NCBI GenBank assembly: GCA_025359105.1
Contig: JANYHK010000067.1
Span: 1 to 64,000 of the forward strand
Origin: Myxococcales bacterium
GTDB lineage: Bacteria > Myxococcota_A > Polyangia > Polyangiales > Polyangiaceae
Direction of reading: 5' to 3'
Length of the DNA stretch: 64,000 bases
Shown here: positions 17,146-25,257 of the stretch, piece by piece
How positions within the stretch are numbered: position 1 is the first letter of the stretch
Layout of the letters: every line of letters begins with the position of its first letter
The notes under the pieces: generated by a model
Told to the model about the DNA's origin: nothing
The model's input: the letters and a program-made list of their open reading frames with translations, nothing else
Database searches by the model: none
Made by a program: the position numbers and the translations under genes

Positions 17146-17889
17146 TCAGAACGAGCAGACGCCGGTGGTCGCCCCGTTTACCGCGGTCACGCTCAGGCAG
17201 TGCGTACCGGGGTAGTGCGAGCAGTCGGAGTTGGAGGAGCAGCCGGGGAAGCACGAGTGCGCGCCGCTCCTCGTCGGCACGCACCAGTCGAGCTTTCCGT
17301 ACTGGTTCGTCACCGACGACGACGAGCTCGCGCAATCGGTGTTCTGCGTGCAACTGGTGGTGCACCACCCACCGTTACCGCCGTTGGTGCACTCGCCGGA
17401 CGCGCACTGGGTGGGGCGCGAGCAGGCGTCCCCGATGCCACGCGTCGCCGAGTCGCACGCGCCGTTGCATCGCTGCGTCGTGCACGACAGGAACGCGGAG
17501 AGATCGCTGATGCCGCCGGGGTACTTGCTCTGGCACGCGGTGGCGCAGGAGCTCGTGGAGCAGCTCTCGATGCACGTCGCGAGCGCGGAGCACTGCGCGT
17601 TGGCGCCGCAGGTCGACCCGGCGGCGCAGCACGTTCCCTTGATGCAGGAATCGCAGGTCGAGGTGGACGAGCTGAAGCCTCCGCAGGCGGCCGCCGGCGG
17701 CGCGGTGTCGGCTTGCGCGGCGTCATGCCCTGCATCCTGCGGTTCGCTCGTTCCCGAGTCGCTCGTTTGCGTTCCGGCGTCGTCGGTGTCCGGGCTCGGT
17801 CCGCCGTGTGCACCGGAGCAAGCTGCGAGAGGGTACGCCAAGACCGCGATGAGCGTGGCGGCGCAGGTGATCGATGAACGCTTTTGCAT
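17146..17889 (-). CDS. Cys-rich lipoprotein of unknown function
   Basis: A 247-aa lipoprotein: signal MQKRSSITCAATLIAVLAY with lipobox LAAC, then an Asp/Thr/Ser-rich linker (about 35-70) and a Cys-rich region to the end. Cys pairs (CDSCIKGTCC, CIESCSTSSC) resemble the small disulphide modules of many myxobacterial surface lipoproteins; GDACSRPTQCASGEC is a Dickkopf/EGF-like pattern. I choose the ATG at 17889 because AAGG lies 5 nt upstream; an in-frame ATG at 17901 is also possible. It converges on the sigma-54 activator (20 bp) and diverges from the kinase at 18107 across 217 bp containing the 16-bp CGACGA palindrome at 18030-18045. Confidence 0.76.
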   Translation of the reverse strand: MQKRSSITCAATLIAVLAYPLAACSGAHGGPSPDTDDAGTQTSDSGTSEPQDAGHDAAQADTAPPAAACGGFSSSTSTCDSCIKGTCCAAGSTCGANAQCSALATCIESCSTSSCATACQSKYPGGISDLSAFLSCTTQRCNGACDSATRGIGDACSRPTQCASGECTNGGNGGWCTTSCTQNTDCASSSSSVTNQYGKLDWCVPTRSGAHSCFPGCSSNSDCSHYPGTHCLSVTAVNGATTGVCSF

Positions 17890-18029
17890 GTAGCCTTGCA
17901 TTGCAGCCGGCGCGCCAAGCCGTGCGCGCGGCGAACCGGCACGAATTTCGGCCCTTCGCGCGCGTCGACGCCGGCGGTAGACGAGTCGTCGTCGTCGATC
18001 CGACGTACGGCCGGCGCGTGACGACGAGG

Positions 18030-18045
18030 CGTCGTCGCGACGACG
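18030..18045. promoter_or_regulatory. 16-bp palindrome in divergent intergenic region
   Basis: The perfect palindrome CGTCGTCGCGACGACG lies in the 217-bp gap between the divergent Cys-rich lipoprotein and kinase genes, within a CGACGA-rich stretch (about 17985-18060). It could be an operator, but the local repetitiveness raises the chance of a coincidental match. Confidence 0.3.
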
Positions 18046-18106
18046 ACGCTTCGTCGCGATTGTCGCCTTGCGAGCCGTCGCTCGCTCGCTACCCTCGAGG
18101 ACGACG

Positions 18107-19447
18107 ATGACCGCCGAGCATGTCAAAACCGGGGACGTCCTCGCAGGGAAGTTCCGGGTCGAGAAGGTCCTCGGCGAAGGGGGGATGGGCGTCGTCGTCG
18201 CTGCGCGCAACATGCAGCTCGATCAGCGCGTGGCGATCAAGTTCCTCCGCGCGGGCGCGCTCGGGCATCACGGTCTCGAGGAGCGGTTCGCGAGAGAAGC
18301 GCGCGCGGCGACGCGGCTGAAAAACGAGCACGTCGCGCGTGTGCTCGACGTCGGCGCGATGGAAGACGGGGCGCCGTACATCGTCATGGAGCACCTGGAG
18401 GGCAGCGATCTCGCCGAGCTGCTCCGGCAGCGCCACCACCTCCCGGTGGAAGAGGCGGTGGACTACGTGCTCCAGGCCTGCGAAGCCGTCGCCGAGGCGC
18501 ACACGGCTGGGATCATCCATCGCGACCTGAAGCCCGGCAACCTCTTCGTGACGGCCGGCTCGGACGGACTGCCGCTGGTGAAGCTCCTCGACTTCGGCAT
18601 CTCCAAGGTCGCGCGCGGTACCGGCGGGACCCAGGAGAGCCCGCTGACGAGCACCACGGAGCTCCTCGGCTCGCCGCTGTACATGTCGCCGGAGCAACTT
18701 CAGTCGACGCGTGACGTGGGCGTCCCCACCGACATCTGGAGCCTCGGCGTGATCCTCTACGAGCTCGTCGCCGGCGCGGCCCCCTTCGCAGCGGAGTCCA
18801 TGCCGCAGCTCTGCACGCAGATCATGGTCATGCCGCACGTACCGCTCGGGCGCGCCGCCCCCCACGTACCCCAAGGGCTTCATGCGATCGTGGACCGTTG
18901 CCTGGAGAAGACCGCGGCCAAGCGCTTCGCCGACGTGACGGAGCTCGCGCACGCGCTCGCGGTGTTCACGCCGGACGGCGCGCGGCGCTCCGCGTCGATT
19001 CGGCGCATCGCCCGCGCCGAGGCCGCGCCCGACGCAGAGCCTTTCCCGGACACGATCGCGGCGAGCATGTCGTGGGGTCGAACGATGCGCGGCCGGTCGC
19101 GCCGCGGGGTGCTCTACGCGGTCGGCGCCGGGGCGGTCGGCTTGGCGCTGGGCGTATCGGCCGTCGTGACCCGCGGCGCCCTTGCGACCCGGCGGCACGC
19201 CACGGCCGGCGCCCGGGTCGTTTCGGTGAGCAGCGCGCCGTCGTCGCCGAGCGCGCCGGCGCCCATGGCCGTCGACGCGCCGGCCCCGCTCGCCCCGCTC
19301 GCCCCGCTCGCCCCGCTCACCGCGCTCACCGCGCGCGCCGCGGCGCCGGCCCCTCCGCCGCAGCGCGCGAAGCCGCATACGACGTCCGCCGCGGCGGCTC
19401 CGTCCGGCCCCCCGGCCCCTTCGGATCTCTTCTCCACGCAGAAGTAG
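18107..19447 (+). CDS. Transmembrane Ser/Thr protein kinase
   Basis: A 446-aa Hanks-type kinase with an intact active site: GEGGMG at 23-28, ATP Lys 45 in VAIKFL, HRDLKPGN with catalytic Asp 140, DFG at 162-164 and MSPEQ downstream. After the kinase domain (about 15-285) and an Ala-rich linker comes one transmembrane segment (about 340-360, VLYAVGAGAVGLALGVSAVV). A Pro/Ala-rich extracytoplasmic tail includes APLAPLAPLAPLTALTA. The layout implies a membrane receptor-like kinase, but the tail has no recognisable sensor. The gene is divergent from the lipoprotein at 17146 and convergent with the operon ending at 19450, two bases away. Confidence 0.88.
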   Translation: MTAEHVKTGDVLAGKFRVEKVLGEGGMGVVVAARNMQLDQRVAIKFLRAGALGHHGLEERFAREARAATRLKNEHVARVLDVGAMEDGAPYIVMEHLEGSDLAELLRQRHHLPVEEAVDYVLQACEAVAEAHTAGIIHRDLKPGNLFVTAGSDGLPLVKLLDFGISKVARGTGGTQESPLTSTTELLGSPLYMSPEQLQSTRDVGVPTDIWSLGVILYELVAGAAPFAAESMPQLCTQIMVMPHVPLGRAAPHVPQGLHAIVDRCLEKTAAKRFADVTELAHALAVFTPDGARRSASIRRIARAEAAPDAEPFPDTIAASMSWGRTMRGRSRRGVLYAVGAGAVGLALGVSAVVTRGALATRRHATAGARVVSVSSAPSSPSAPAPMAVDAPAPLAPLAPLAPLTALTARAAAPAPPPQRAKPHTTSAAAAPSGPPAPSDLFSTQK

Positions 19448-19449
19448 CG

Positions 19450-20094
19450 CTACGAGCAGATCTGGCCGCAGAACTGCACCGAGCACGTGGTCAGGCGGTT
19501 GAAGGCGTTCTGCGCCTGCGGGCTCGCCTTCGCGCTGCACGCGGTCACGCACGACTGGTACGCGGCGCCCGCCTGAGGGCTGCACACGTTGACGCACGCG
19601 CGCAACGTGTCGCACTGCCGATCTTGAGCGCAGGCGTCGACCGGATCGCGGCACGACGCGTAGAGGCACTGGACGCATGCGTCGGGCTTGGCGTTCGAGC
19701 ACTCGGCGAGGCAATGAACCTCCCCGCACGCGAAGTACGGGAGGAACGTCGCGTGGCCGGCGCCGTTGGTCCCGTCGCACTGAACGACGCATTGGTCGTA
19801 AGTCTTGCCCGCTGCCTTGCAGCTCGGCAGGCACTCCTTGTAGTAGGCGCCGCACCGCGCATCGGCAGTGCACGCCGCGTACTCGTTGCAGCAAGCCTCG
19901 TCGGTGCACTTGAAGCAGACGTCGACCTCCTGGCTCACCGGGCACTGCAGAGGCGCATCGCCGCCGCCGGCGTCGCGGCTGACGGAGGAGGCGTCGCGGT
20001 GCGCCTCCGTGACGTCGGCGGGGATGTCGAGCACGGCACCGCACGCCGAGACCAGGGCCGCGGCGGCGAGGAGGGGGGTAACGACGGCGCGCAT
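19450..20094 (-). CDS. Cys-rich lipoprotein of unknown function
   Basis: A 214-aa lipoprotein with signal MRAVVTPLLAAAALVSAC and a Cys-rich mature part. About 20 Cys residues occur in CxxC/CC patterns (CFKCTDEACCNEYAAC, CLAECSNAKPDAC, CSVQFCGQIC), indicating several disulphides. No named family is recognised; the style matches many Polyangia lipoproteins. Its ATG overlaps the stop of the TPR/PEGA gene by one base (TGATG), so it is the last gene of a coupled three-gene operon beginning with the GAF/sigma-54 activator. Its analogue in the parallel operon is the RCC1 lipoprotein at 22856. Confidence 0.78.
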   Translation of the reverse strand: MRAVVTPLLAAAALVSACGAVLDIPADVTEAHRDASSVSRDAGGGDAPLQCPVSQEVDVCFKCTDEACCNEYAACTADARCGAYYKECLPSCKAAGKTYDQCVVQCDGTNGAGHATFLPYFACGEVHCLAECSNAKPDACVQCLYASCRDPVDACAQDRQCDTLRACVNVCSPQAGAAYQSCVTACSAKASPQAQNAFNRLTTCSVQFCGQICS

Positions 20095-21053
20095 CAGAAC
20101 CTCCACGCCGTGTCGAAGGGCGGTGTGCCCCGCGTGCGGGGCGGCGGCTGTGCATCGACGATCCAGAGCACGACCGCGGCGGCGACGGCGACCCCTGCCA
20201 CGACGAAGGAGACCGTGGACGCAGTCGCGTTCGAGTGGGCCTCGCTCCACGCCGGTAGGCCCACGTCGTCGCAGGTCGCGTTCGGGCAGTGCGGCTGCGC
20301 ATCGCTCCACTTCGAGCGCGCGCGAAAACCGAAGAAGGCGCCGAGGCCGATCGCGATCGCGCCGGCGCCCGCTGCGCCGAGGGCCGCCGTTCGCAACCCC
20401 CCGGTGCCTGGCCGCGCGACCGGCGGCGCGGCCGCGGGCGCTGGGGCCGCGGGCGGCGCAGCCGGCGTGACCGTCGGCTCGTCCTCGAGAGGACCGATGT
20501 CGATGCTCGTGGCGTTGGCCTCGAAAACGCGCACGGTCATGATCCGCGACCGCCGCCCCGGAGCCGTCGCGTCGAGGCGATGCTCACCGGGGTCCACCGG
20601 CATCGCCGAGCCGAGCGCGCCCGTCCCCACCGGTCGTCCGTCGAGCGCGACGTCGACGCCGGGTGGCGACCGAACGACGAGGCGGCCGAGCTTCGGCTCG
20701 ATCGCGAGCGCGCGCGCCCGCGCCACCCTCTCGCGTTCCGCCTGGCCGGTCTGCCGAGCCCCATCGGCCACCTCGCCGAAGAGGCTCCACGCGCTCGCCG
20801 TTCGACCGACGTGCTCGTAGCAGTCGGCCAGGTTGAAGCCGGTTCCGAGGCCCGGATCGAGACGCTGGCTCTCCTCGAGCTTCGGACACGCCTCCGAGAA
20901 GCGCCCGTCGCGACCTAGTGTGCGGCCCTCGTCGAAGAGCGACCGCGCGAGCGCACGGGCCTCCGGCGTCGGCTCGGCCTGCGCGGCGAGTGACCACGCG
21001 AGGACGAGTGGCGCGACGCGGGACAGAGATCGCGTACGTAGGGCGAGGCTCAC
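20094..21053 (-). CDS. TPR/PEGA-like membrane-anchored secreted protein
   Basis: A 319-aa protein starting at a GTG (21053) that overlaps the stop of the activator gene by 4 bp (GTGA). The signal peptide ends near LAAQA. One or two TPR-like helical repeats (about 30-115, FDEGRTLGRDGRFSEACPKLEE) precede a PEGA-like beta domain (about 122-195, GRLVVRSPPGVDVALDGRPVG). An Ala/Pro linker and two hydrophobic segments (about 218-240 and 282-305) flank a small Cys-containing loop. A paralogue with the same layout lies at 24316. It is probably a periplasmic protein anchored in the inner membrane; its partner is unknown. Confidence 0.76.
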   Translation of the reverse strand: MSLALRTRSLSRVAPLVLAWSLAAQAEPTPEARALARSLFDEGRTLGRDGRFSEACPKLEESQRLDPGLGTGFNLADCYEHVGRTASAWSLFGEVADGARQTGQAERERVARARALAIEPKLGRLVVRSPPGVDVALDGRPVGTGALGSAMPVDPGEHRLDATAPGRRSRIMTVRVFEANATSIDIGPLEDEPTVTPAAPPAAPAPAAAPPVARPGTGGLRTAALGAAGAGAIAIGLGAFFGFRARSKWSDAQPHCPNATCDDVGLPAWSEAHSNATASTVSFVVAGVAVAAAVVLWIVDAQPPPRTRGTPPFDTAWRF

Positions 21054-22696
21054 GTCTCCCTCCGGGTGCTGCGGATGCCCAGGACCTCGATGCGGCTGGA
21101 GAGGGTCGTGCGCGCCATCCCCAGCTCCCTTGCGGCGTGTGACACCACACCGCCGGATCTCGCGAGCGCCTCGCGAATCATCTCGTGCTCCCGCGTCCCG
21201 AGCTGGTCGCGTTGCGCCTGCAGGCGCTCCCAGGCGCTCGCGAGCGACGCGTCGGGAGCGGCTGGCGACGTGGCGTCGGGGGTGGGAGCGGCCTCGAGAT
21301 CGCGCGCGTCTAGGTGCTCTGGGACGAGCGCCGTCGCGGCCGGGTCGCGCGAGAGAGCGCGCTCACGCGCGCGGGCGACGACGCGCTCGAGCTGCCTCAC
21401 GTTTCCCGACCACGGGATGGTCGGCGACAGGAGGAGGCGGCGCATGGCGACCGAGAGCGTCCAGGCGCGCGACGCGTCGATGCGACGCAGCGCGCTCTCG
21501 GCGAGGGCCGGTATGTCCTCGCGACGCGCGCGCAGCGGAGGTACGTGGAGCACGACCCCGGCGAGGCGGTGAAACAGATCCGGCCGAAAACGCCCGTCGC
21601 GCATCGCCGCGCTCAGATCCCCGTTGGTCGCCGCGACGATGCGCACGTTGGCGCGCTTCGGCTCCGGCCGGTCATGGCCGAGCGGCCGGTACGTCCCGAA
21701 CTGCGTGAAGTCGAGGAGCAGTCGCTGCGCGTGCGGGGGCATGTTGAGGACCTCGTCGAAGATCAGGGTCCCCTTGTCGGCGAACTCGACGAGCCCGACA
21801 CGCTTGCTCGTCGCGCCGGAAAACGCGCCGCGCTCGTGGCCGAAGAGCTCGGAGGTCGTCGTGTTCAGGTCGTCGCTCCCACCGAGGAGCGCGCGGACCA
21901 CCGGCCGCCGCCCGCTCGCCTCCGCGATGGCGTGCGCGAGCAGTGTCTTGCCGCACCCCGACTCGCCGAGGATGAAGATCGACAGCGTTCCGTGGACCGC
22001 GGCATCGACCTCGGCGCGGAGCTGCGCCATCGACGCGGGACCGAGGAGCTCGGCCAAGGGCGGCGTGGACCGCGATTCCACCGTGTGCGCGCGGGCCTCG
22101 CGCAGATGCGCGCGTGCGGTCTCCGCGCGTGCGTGCTGATCCAGGACGGCGCCGATGACGGTCGCCGCCGTCATGAAGAACTCGACGTGCCGCTCTTCGA
22201 CGAACTTCCTCGGATCGCGGAAGTCGACGTAGACGACCGCCCGCGGCGGAAGTCCCGGCGCGGCCAGGAGGGGCGCAGCCAATGCCACGCGAATCCCCAG
22301 GGTCGCGACGCTCTCGCTGGCGTAGCGGCGGAGCCCGCCCGTCGCGTGGCGTCGCGCGGAGTCTTCGTCCCACACCACGCACTGACCTGCTTCGAGGGCC
22401 TGACGGACGAGGGTCTTGCTGACCTCCTCGCGCTCGTGCGCGGTCAGCGGGTGGCGCTGCCTGCGCGCGGCCCCCGCCCGGAAGCTGCCATCCGACATGG
22501 GCACGAGGACGAGCCCGCGGTCCGCGCCGAGGAGCTCGACGACGACGTCGAGGCAGTCGTCGAGGGCATCTTCCCCGTCGACCGCGCGCGCGACGCGATC
22601 GACGAGCGCCCGCATCGCGCGCCACATCGCCTCGTGGTCGAGGCCACTTCGCGCCGAGAGGCTCTCGTCGTTCACGGGGGCGCGCGTCGCGGACAT
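21050..22696 (-). CDS. GAF-domain NtrC-like sigma-54 AAA+ activator with GAFSGA motif
   Basis: A 548-aa protein. The N-terminal GAF-like domain (about 25-190) includes ADRGLVLVPM and PRAVVYVDFRDP. The AAA+ domain (about 210-445) carries Walker A GESGCGKT at 244-251, GAFSGA at 290-295 in place of GAFTGA, and FDEV as Walker B near 313-316. A Fis-type HTH lies at the C-terminus (SGGVVSHAARELGMARTTLSSR). The start at 22696 removes about 52 Arg/Ala-rich residues of open upstream frame. It heads an operon with a TPR/PEGA gene and a Cys-rich lipoprotein, both overlapping in translation. The GAF domain probably senses a small molecule or couples to upstream kinases. Confidence 0.85.
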   Translation of the reverse strand: MSATRAPVNDESLSARSGLDHEAMWRAMRALVDRVARAVDGEDALDDCLDVVVELLGADRGLVLVPMSDGSFRAGAARRQRHPLTAHEREEVSKTLVRQALEAGQCVVWDEDSARRHATGGLRRYASESVATLGIRVALAAPLLAAPGLPPRAVVYVDFRDPRKFVEERHVEFFMTAATVIGAVLDQHARAETARAHLREARAHTVESRSTPPLAELLGPASMAQLRAEVDAAVHGTLSIFILGESGCGKTLLAHAIAEASGRRPVVRALLGGSDDLNTTTSELFGHERGAFSGATSKRVGLVEFADKGTLIFDEVLNMPPHAQRLLLDFTQFGTYRPLGHDRPEPKRANVRIVAATNGDLSAAMRDGRFRPDLFHRLAGVVLHVPPLRARREDIPALAESALRRIDASRAWTLSVAMRRLLLSPTIPWSGNVRQLERVVARARERALSRDPAATALVPEHLDARDLEAAPTPDATSPAAPDASLASAWERLQAQRDQLGTREHEMIREALARSGGVVSHAARELGMARTTLSSRIEVLGIRSTRRET

Positions 22697-22855
22697 GCTG
22701 GGACCCTCGCAACGCGCGTGCCGCGATGGAACGCGCCAAAATGCGCGGGCCGCGAAGCTCGTGCGACGACGGGTCGTCGTCGCATGCGGCGCCGGGTGAC
22801 GAGGGCCCGTCGGCGGCGCGTCAGAGGCCGCTCGGACTCCGCTCGCGCGCACGAG

Positions 22856-24313
22856 TCAGGGCAGACCCATGACCTTCGCGGGGTGCGCCGTGCACGGGCC
22901 GCCGGTTCCGGCGTCGCCGACGACGAGGGCGCAGCTGTCGTCGGTCGGTCCCCCGTCGCTCTTTCCGGCGGGGTGACCGGTGCGCCCGTCGGGGTTGGCG
23001 CCCCACGCCCAGACCGTGCCGTCGACGCCGACGCCGACCGTGAGCTCGGCGCCGGCGGAGATCGCGGAGAGCTTCGGGACGTTCACGACGCGCGCGGCGC
23101 GGGGTGTGCAGTAGAGCGGCCCGCCTTCGCACGCCGTCGCGCCTCGGATGGTGGCGTCGCCGATCTCGCCCCAGAAGTTGTAGCCCCAGCACCACGCGGC
23201 GCCGTCCGCGTCGAGCGCGCACGTGTGGTTGTACCCGGCGGTGATCACCGTGGCCTTGAGCGCCGTGAGCAGCGCGGGGACGGCGTGATCGACGGTATCG
23301 ACGATGCCCAGGCCGAGCTGCCCGTAGCCGTTGTAGCCCCAGCAGTAGTGGTCCTCTGGCTTGCTCTTGGTCTTCGCGCACGTGACGCGCGAGACCGACG
23401 CAGAGGCGAAGTCCGAGAAATTCGCGACGGGCGACGGCGTCGCGTTGCACGGTGCGGCGGGCGCGGAGATGGGGCAGGAGATGTCGCCACCGCCGGTGTG
23501 GCCGAGGATGCCGCGGACGTTCTGCCCCCAGCACCAGATGCTGCCGTCCTTCTTCGTCGCGCAGGTCGACGGGGCCCCGCGGCCGGCCGCGACGTCGACG
23601 ACGTCGGAGGTGAGGGCGACCTTCACGGGCGCCGGGTGCGGGCCGTCGCTGGGCGCGCCTTCGCCGAGCTCACCGTACGCGTTGTCCCCCCAGCAGCGGA
23701 GCGAACCGTCAAAGAGGCGCGCACACGCGTAGCCCTCACCGACGGAGACCTGCACGGCCGGCGGGATCGGAACGGCCGCCGGCTTCATGCTGCACGGACC
23801 TCCGTACGCGCAGGTGGCGTCGCCCGCGCGCCCGAGCTGGCCGGCGTTGTCGATCCCCCAGCAGAAGACCGCGCCCGCCTTGTCACGGACGCACGACGCG
23901 TTCGCCGAGCTCGAGAGCTCGACGGCATCGACGACCCCTGCGACCTTCGCGGGCTTGGGGCACGCGGTGCATCCGTCGGCGCGCACGCCGAGCTGCCCCG
24001 TCGTGTTCGGGCCCCAGCACCACACCTCGCCGCCGCGGAGCAGCGCGCATCCATGAGAGCCCGCGGCGACGCCGACGACCTGATTGCCGCATGCCCCTGC
24101 GACGCACGCGTAGCCGGCGGGGCACGCGTTTCCACATTTTCCGCAGTGGTTCGGATCGGTCTGCGTGTCGCCACATGGCGACGCGTCGACGACCACGTCG
24201 GGCCCGGCATCGAGGGGCGGGTAGAGCTCGTGGTCATCGAGTCCGAGCACGACCGCGCAGGCGCCGAGGAGCGCCGGCGCCGCGAGGAGCGCGCCGATGC
24301 GTGTAGAGCGCAT
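22856..24313 (-). CDS. RCC1-repeat lipoprotein
   Basis: A 485-aa lipoprotein: signal MRSTRIGALLAAPALLGAC, a short Asp-rich linker, a Cys-rich knot (about 47-75, CGKCGNACPAGYACVAGAC) and then about seven RCC1-type repeats of 50-60 residues. Repeat hallmarks are CALLRGGEVWCWGPNTTGQLG, VFCWGIDNAGQLG and LRCWGDNAYGELG. It probably folds as a seven-bladed propeller exposed on the outer membrane. RCC1 propellers of this type are abundant in Polyangia; the ligand is unknown. The ATG at 24313 is 2 bp after the stop of the TPR/PEGA gene, making it the last of a three-gene operon headed by a kinase. Confidence 0.85.
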   Translation of the reverse strand: MRSTRIGALLAAPALLGACAVVLGLDDHELYPPLDAGPDVVVDASPCGDTQTDPNHCGKCGNACPAGYACVAGACGNQVVGVAAGSHGCALLRGGEVWCWGPNTTGQLGVRADGCTACPKPAKVAGVVDAVELSSSANASCVRDKAGAVFCWGIDNAGQLGRAGDATCAYGGPCSMKPAAVPIPPAVQVSVGEGYACARLFDGSLRCWGDNAYGELGEGAPSDGPHPAPVKVALTSDVVDVAAGRGAPSTCATKKDGSIWCWGQNVRGILGHTGGGDISCPISAPAAPCNATPSPVANFSDFASASVSRVTCAKTKSKPEDHYCWGYNGYGQLGLGIVDTVDHAVPALLTALKATVITAGYNHTCALDADGAAWCWGYNFWGEIGDATIRGATACEGGPLYCTPRAARVVNVPKLSAISAGAELTVGVGVDGTVWAWGANPDGRTGHPAGKSDGGPTDDSCALVVGDAGTGGPCTAHPAKVMGLP

Positions 24314-24315
24314 GT

Positions 24316-25257
24316 TCACCACGCGGCCTCGAGCCGGAGGCCCGTCCCCGTCGGGACGACGCGCGCGCGGGCGATGCCCTTCGCGGGGCGCGGCACCGAG
24401 AAGTACAGGTACGAGCCGGCGCCCACGGCGAGGACACCGACGAGGAAGGCCACCGTCGAGACCGTCGCGGCCGCGTGCGCGGAGTCTTGCAAATCGAGGC
24501 CCTCGGCGTCGCAGAAGTGACCTGTGCAGTGCGGCTCCGCGTCGCTCTTCTTGCCCGCCGCCCGCAGGCCGAAGAACGCTCCGAGGCCGAGCGCGACGAC
24601 GCCGACGCCTGCGGTGGCGAGGCCTGCGATGCGCTGCGGCCGGGCGCGATCGGCTAGTGCCGCCGGCGCCAGCACCTGCGGCGCCTGACCTGCCAGATCG
24701 AGCGGCGGGATCTCGAAGACCTGGGAGCTCGGGCCGTTCTGCACGTCCAGTCGCATCGTGCGCGACGCCCTTCCCGCTCCGCTGGCGACGACCACGTGGG
24801 CCCCCGGATCGAGCGGGAGCTTGGCGAGCGCGGCCTTCGCGATCGGCCTGTCGTCGACGCGGACGACATCGACCCCCGGCGGCACGCGGACCTCGACGAA
24901 CGAGAGCACCGCCTCGCTCATCGCCGCCTGCTCCTTCGCGAAGGCCTCGCGCTCGCGCTGACCGCCCTCGCGCGCCAGGCGCGCCGCCTCCAGGAACTCG
25001 GCGTGCGCCGAGGCGAAGCGTCGCTCCTGCGCGTGGCACTCGGCCAGGTTGAGCAGTGTGCCCACCGCCGGATCGAAGCGCTGGCTCTGCGCGAACGCGT
25101 CGCACGCCTCGGGCACGCGGCCCGCCTTGAGGAGGCTCTGCCCTTCGCGGAACAGCAGATCGGCACGCTTCACGTCCTCGGGCTCCGCCCCGTCCGCGGA
25201 AGCGGCGAGCGTGACGAGCGTGACGAGGAGCGGAACAGCGAGCGCGAGCCGGCTCAA
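24316..25257 (-). CDS. TPR/PEGA-like membrane-anchored secreted protein (paralogue)
   Basis: A 313-aa protein. The only sensible start is a TTG at 25257: it overlaps the kinase stop (TTGA), AAGGA lies 6 nt upstream, and it yields a signal peptide (LSRLALAVPLLVTLVTLAAS). TPR-like helices follow (about 30-105, FREGQSLLKAGRVPEACDAF), then a PEGA-like domain (about 118-185, VRVPPGVDVVRVDDRPIA). Two hydrophobic segments flank a Cys loop (KKSDAEPHCTGHFCDAEGL). Alignment by eye shows clear similarity to the protein at 20094, including the FFG-R-xxKxSDAxPHC block. It sits between a kinase and an RCC1 lipoprotein. Role unknown. Confidence 0.75.
   Translation of the reverse strand: MSRLALAVPLLVTLVTLAASADGAEPEDVKRADLLFREGQSLLKAGRVPEACDAFAQSQRFDPAVGTLLNLAECHAQERRFASAHAEFLEAARLAREGGQREREAFAKEQAAMSEAVLSFVEVRVPPGVDVVRVDDRPIAKAALAKLPLDPGAHVVVASGAGRASRTMRLDVQNGPSSQVFEIPPLDLAGQAPQVLAPAALADRARPQRIAGLATAGVGVVALGLGAFFGLRAAGKKSDAEPHCTGHFCDAEGLDLQDSAHAAATVSTVAFLVGVLAVGAGSYLYFSVPRPAKGIARARVVPTGTGLRLEAAW

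Noticed and set aside
19446-19455. 10-bp palindrome GTAGCGCTAC at the convergent stops of the kinase and lipoprotein genes
   Set aside because: Too short for a terminator stem, and it arises from the two stop codons meeting.
21314-24520. A 1068-codon plus-strand open frame over the activator and RCC1 genes
   Set aside because: It runs antisense across two well-supported genes and an intergenic gap and has low-complexity Arg/Ala composition.
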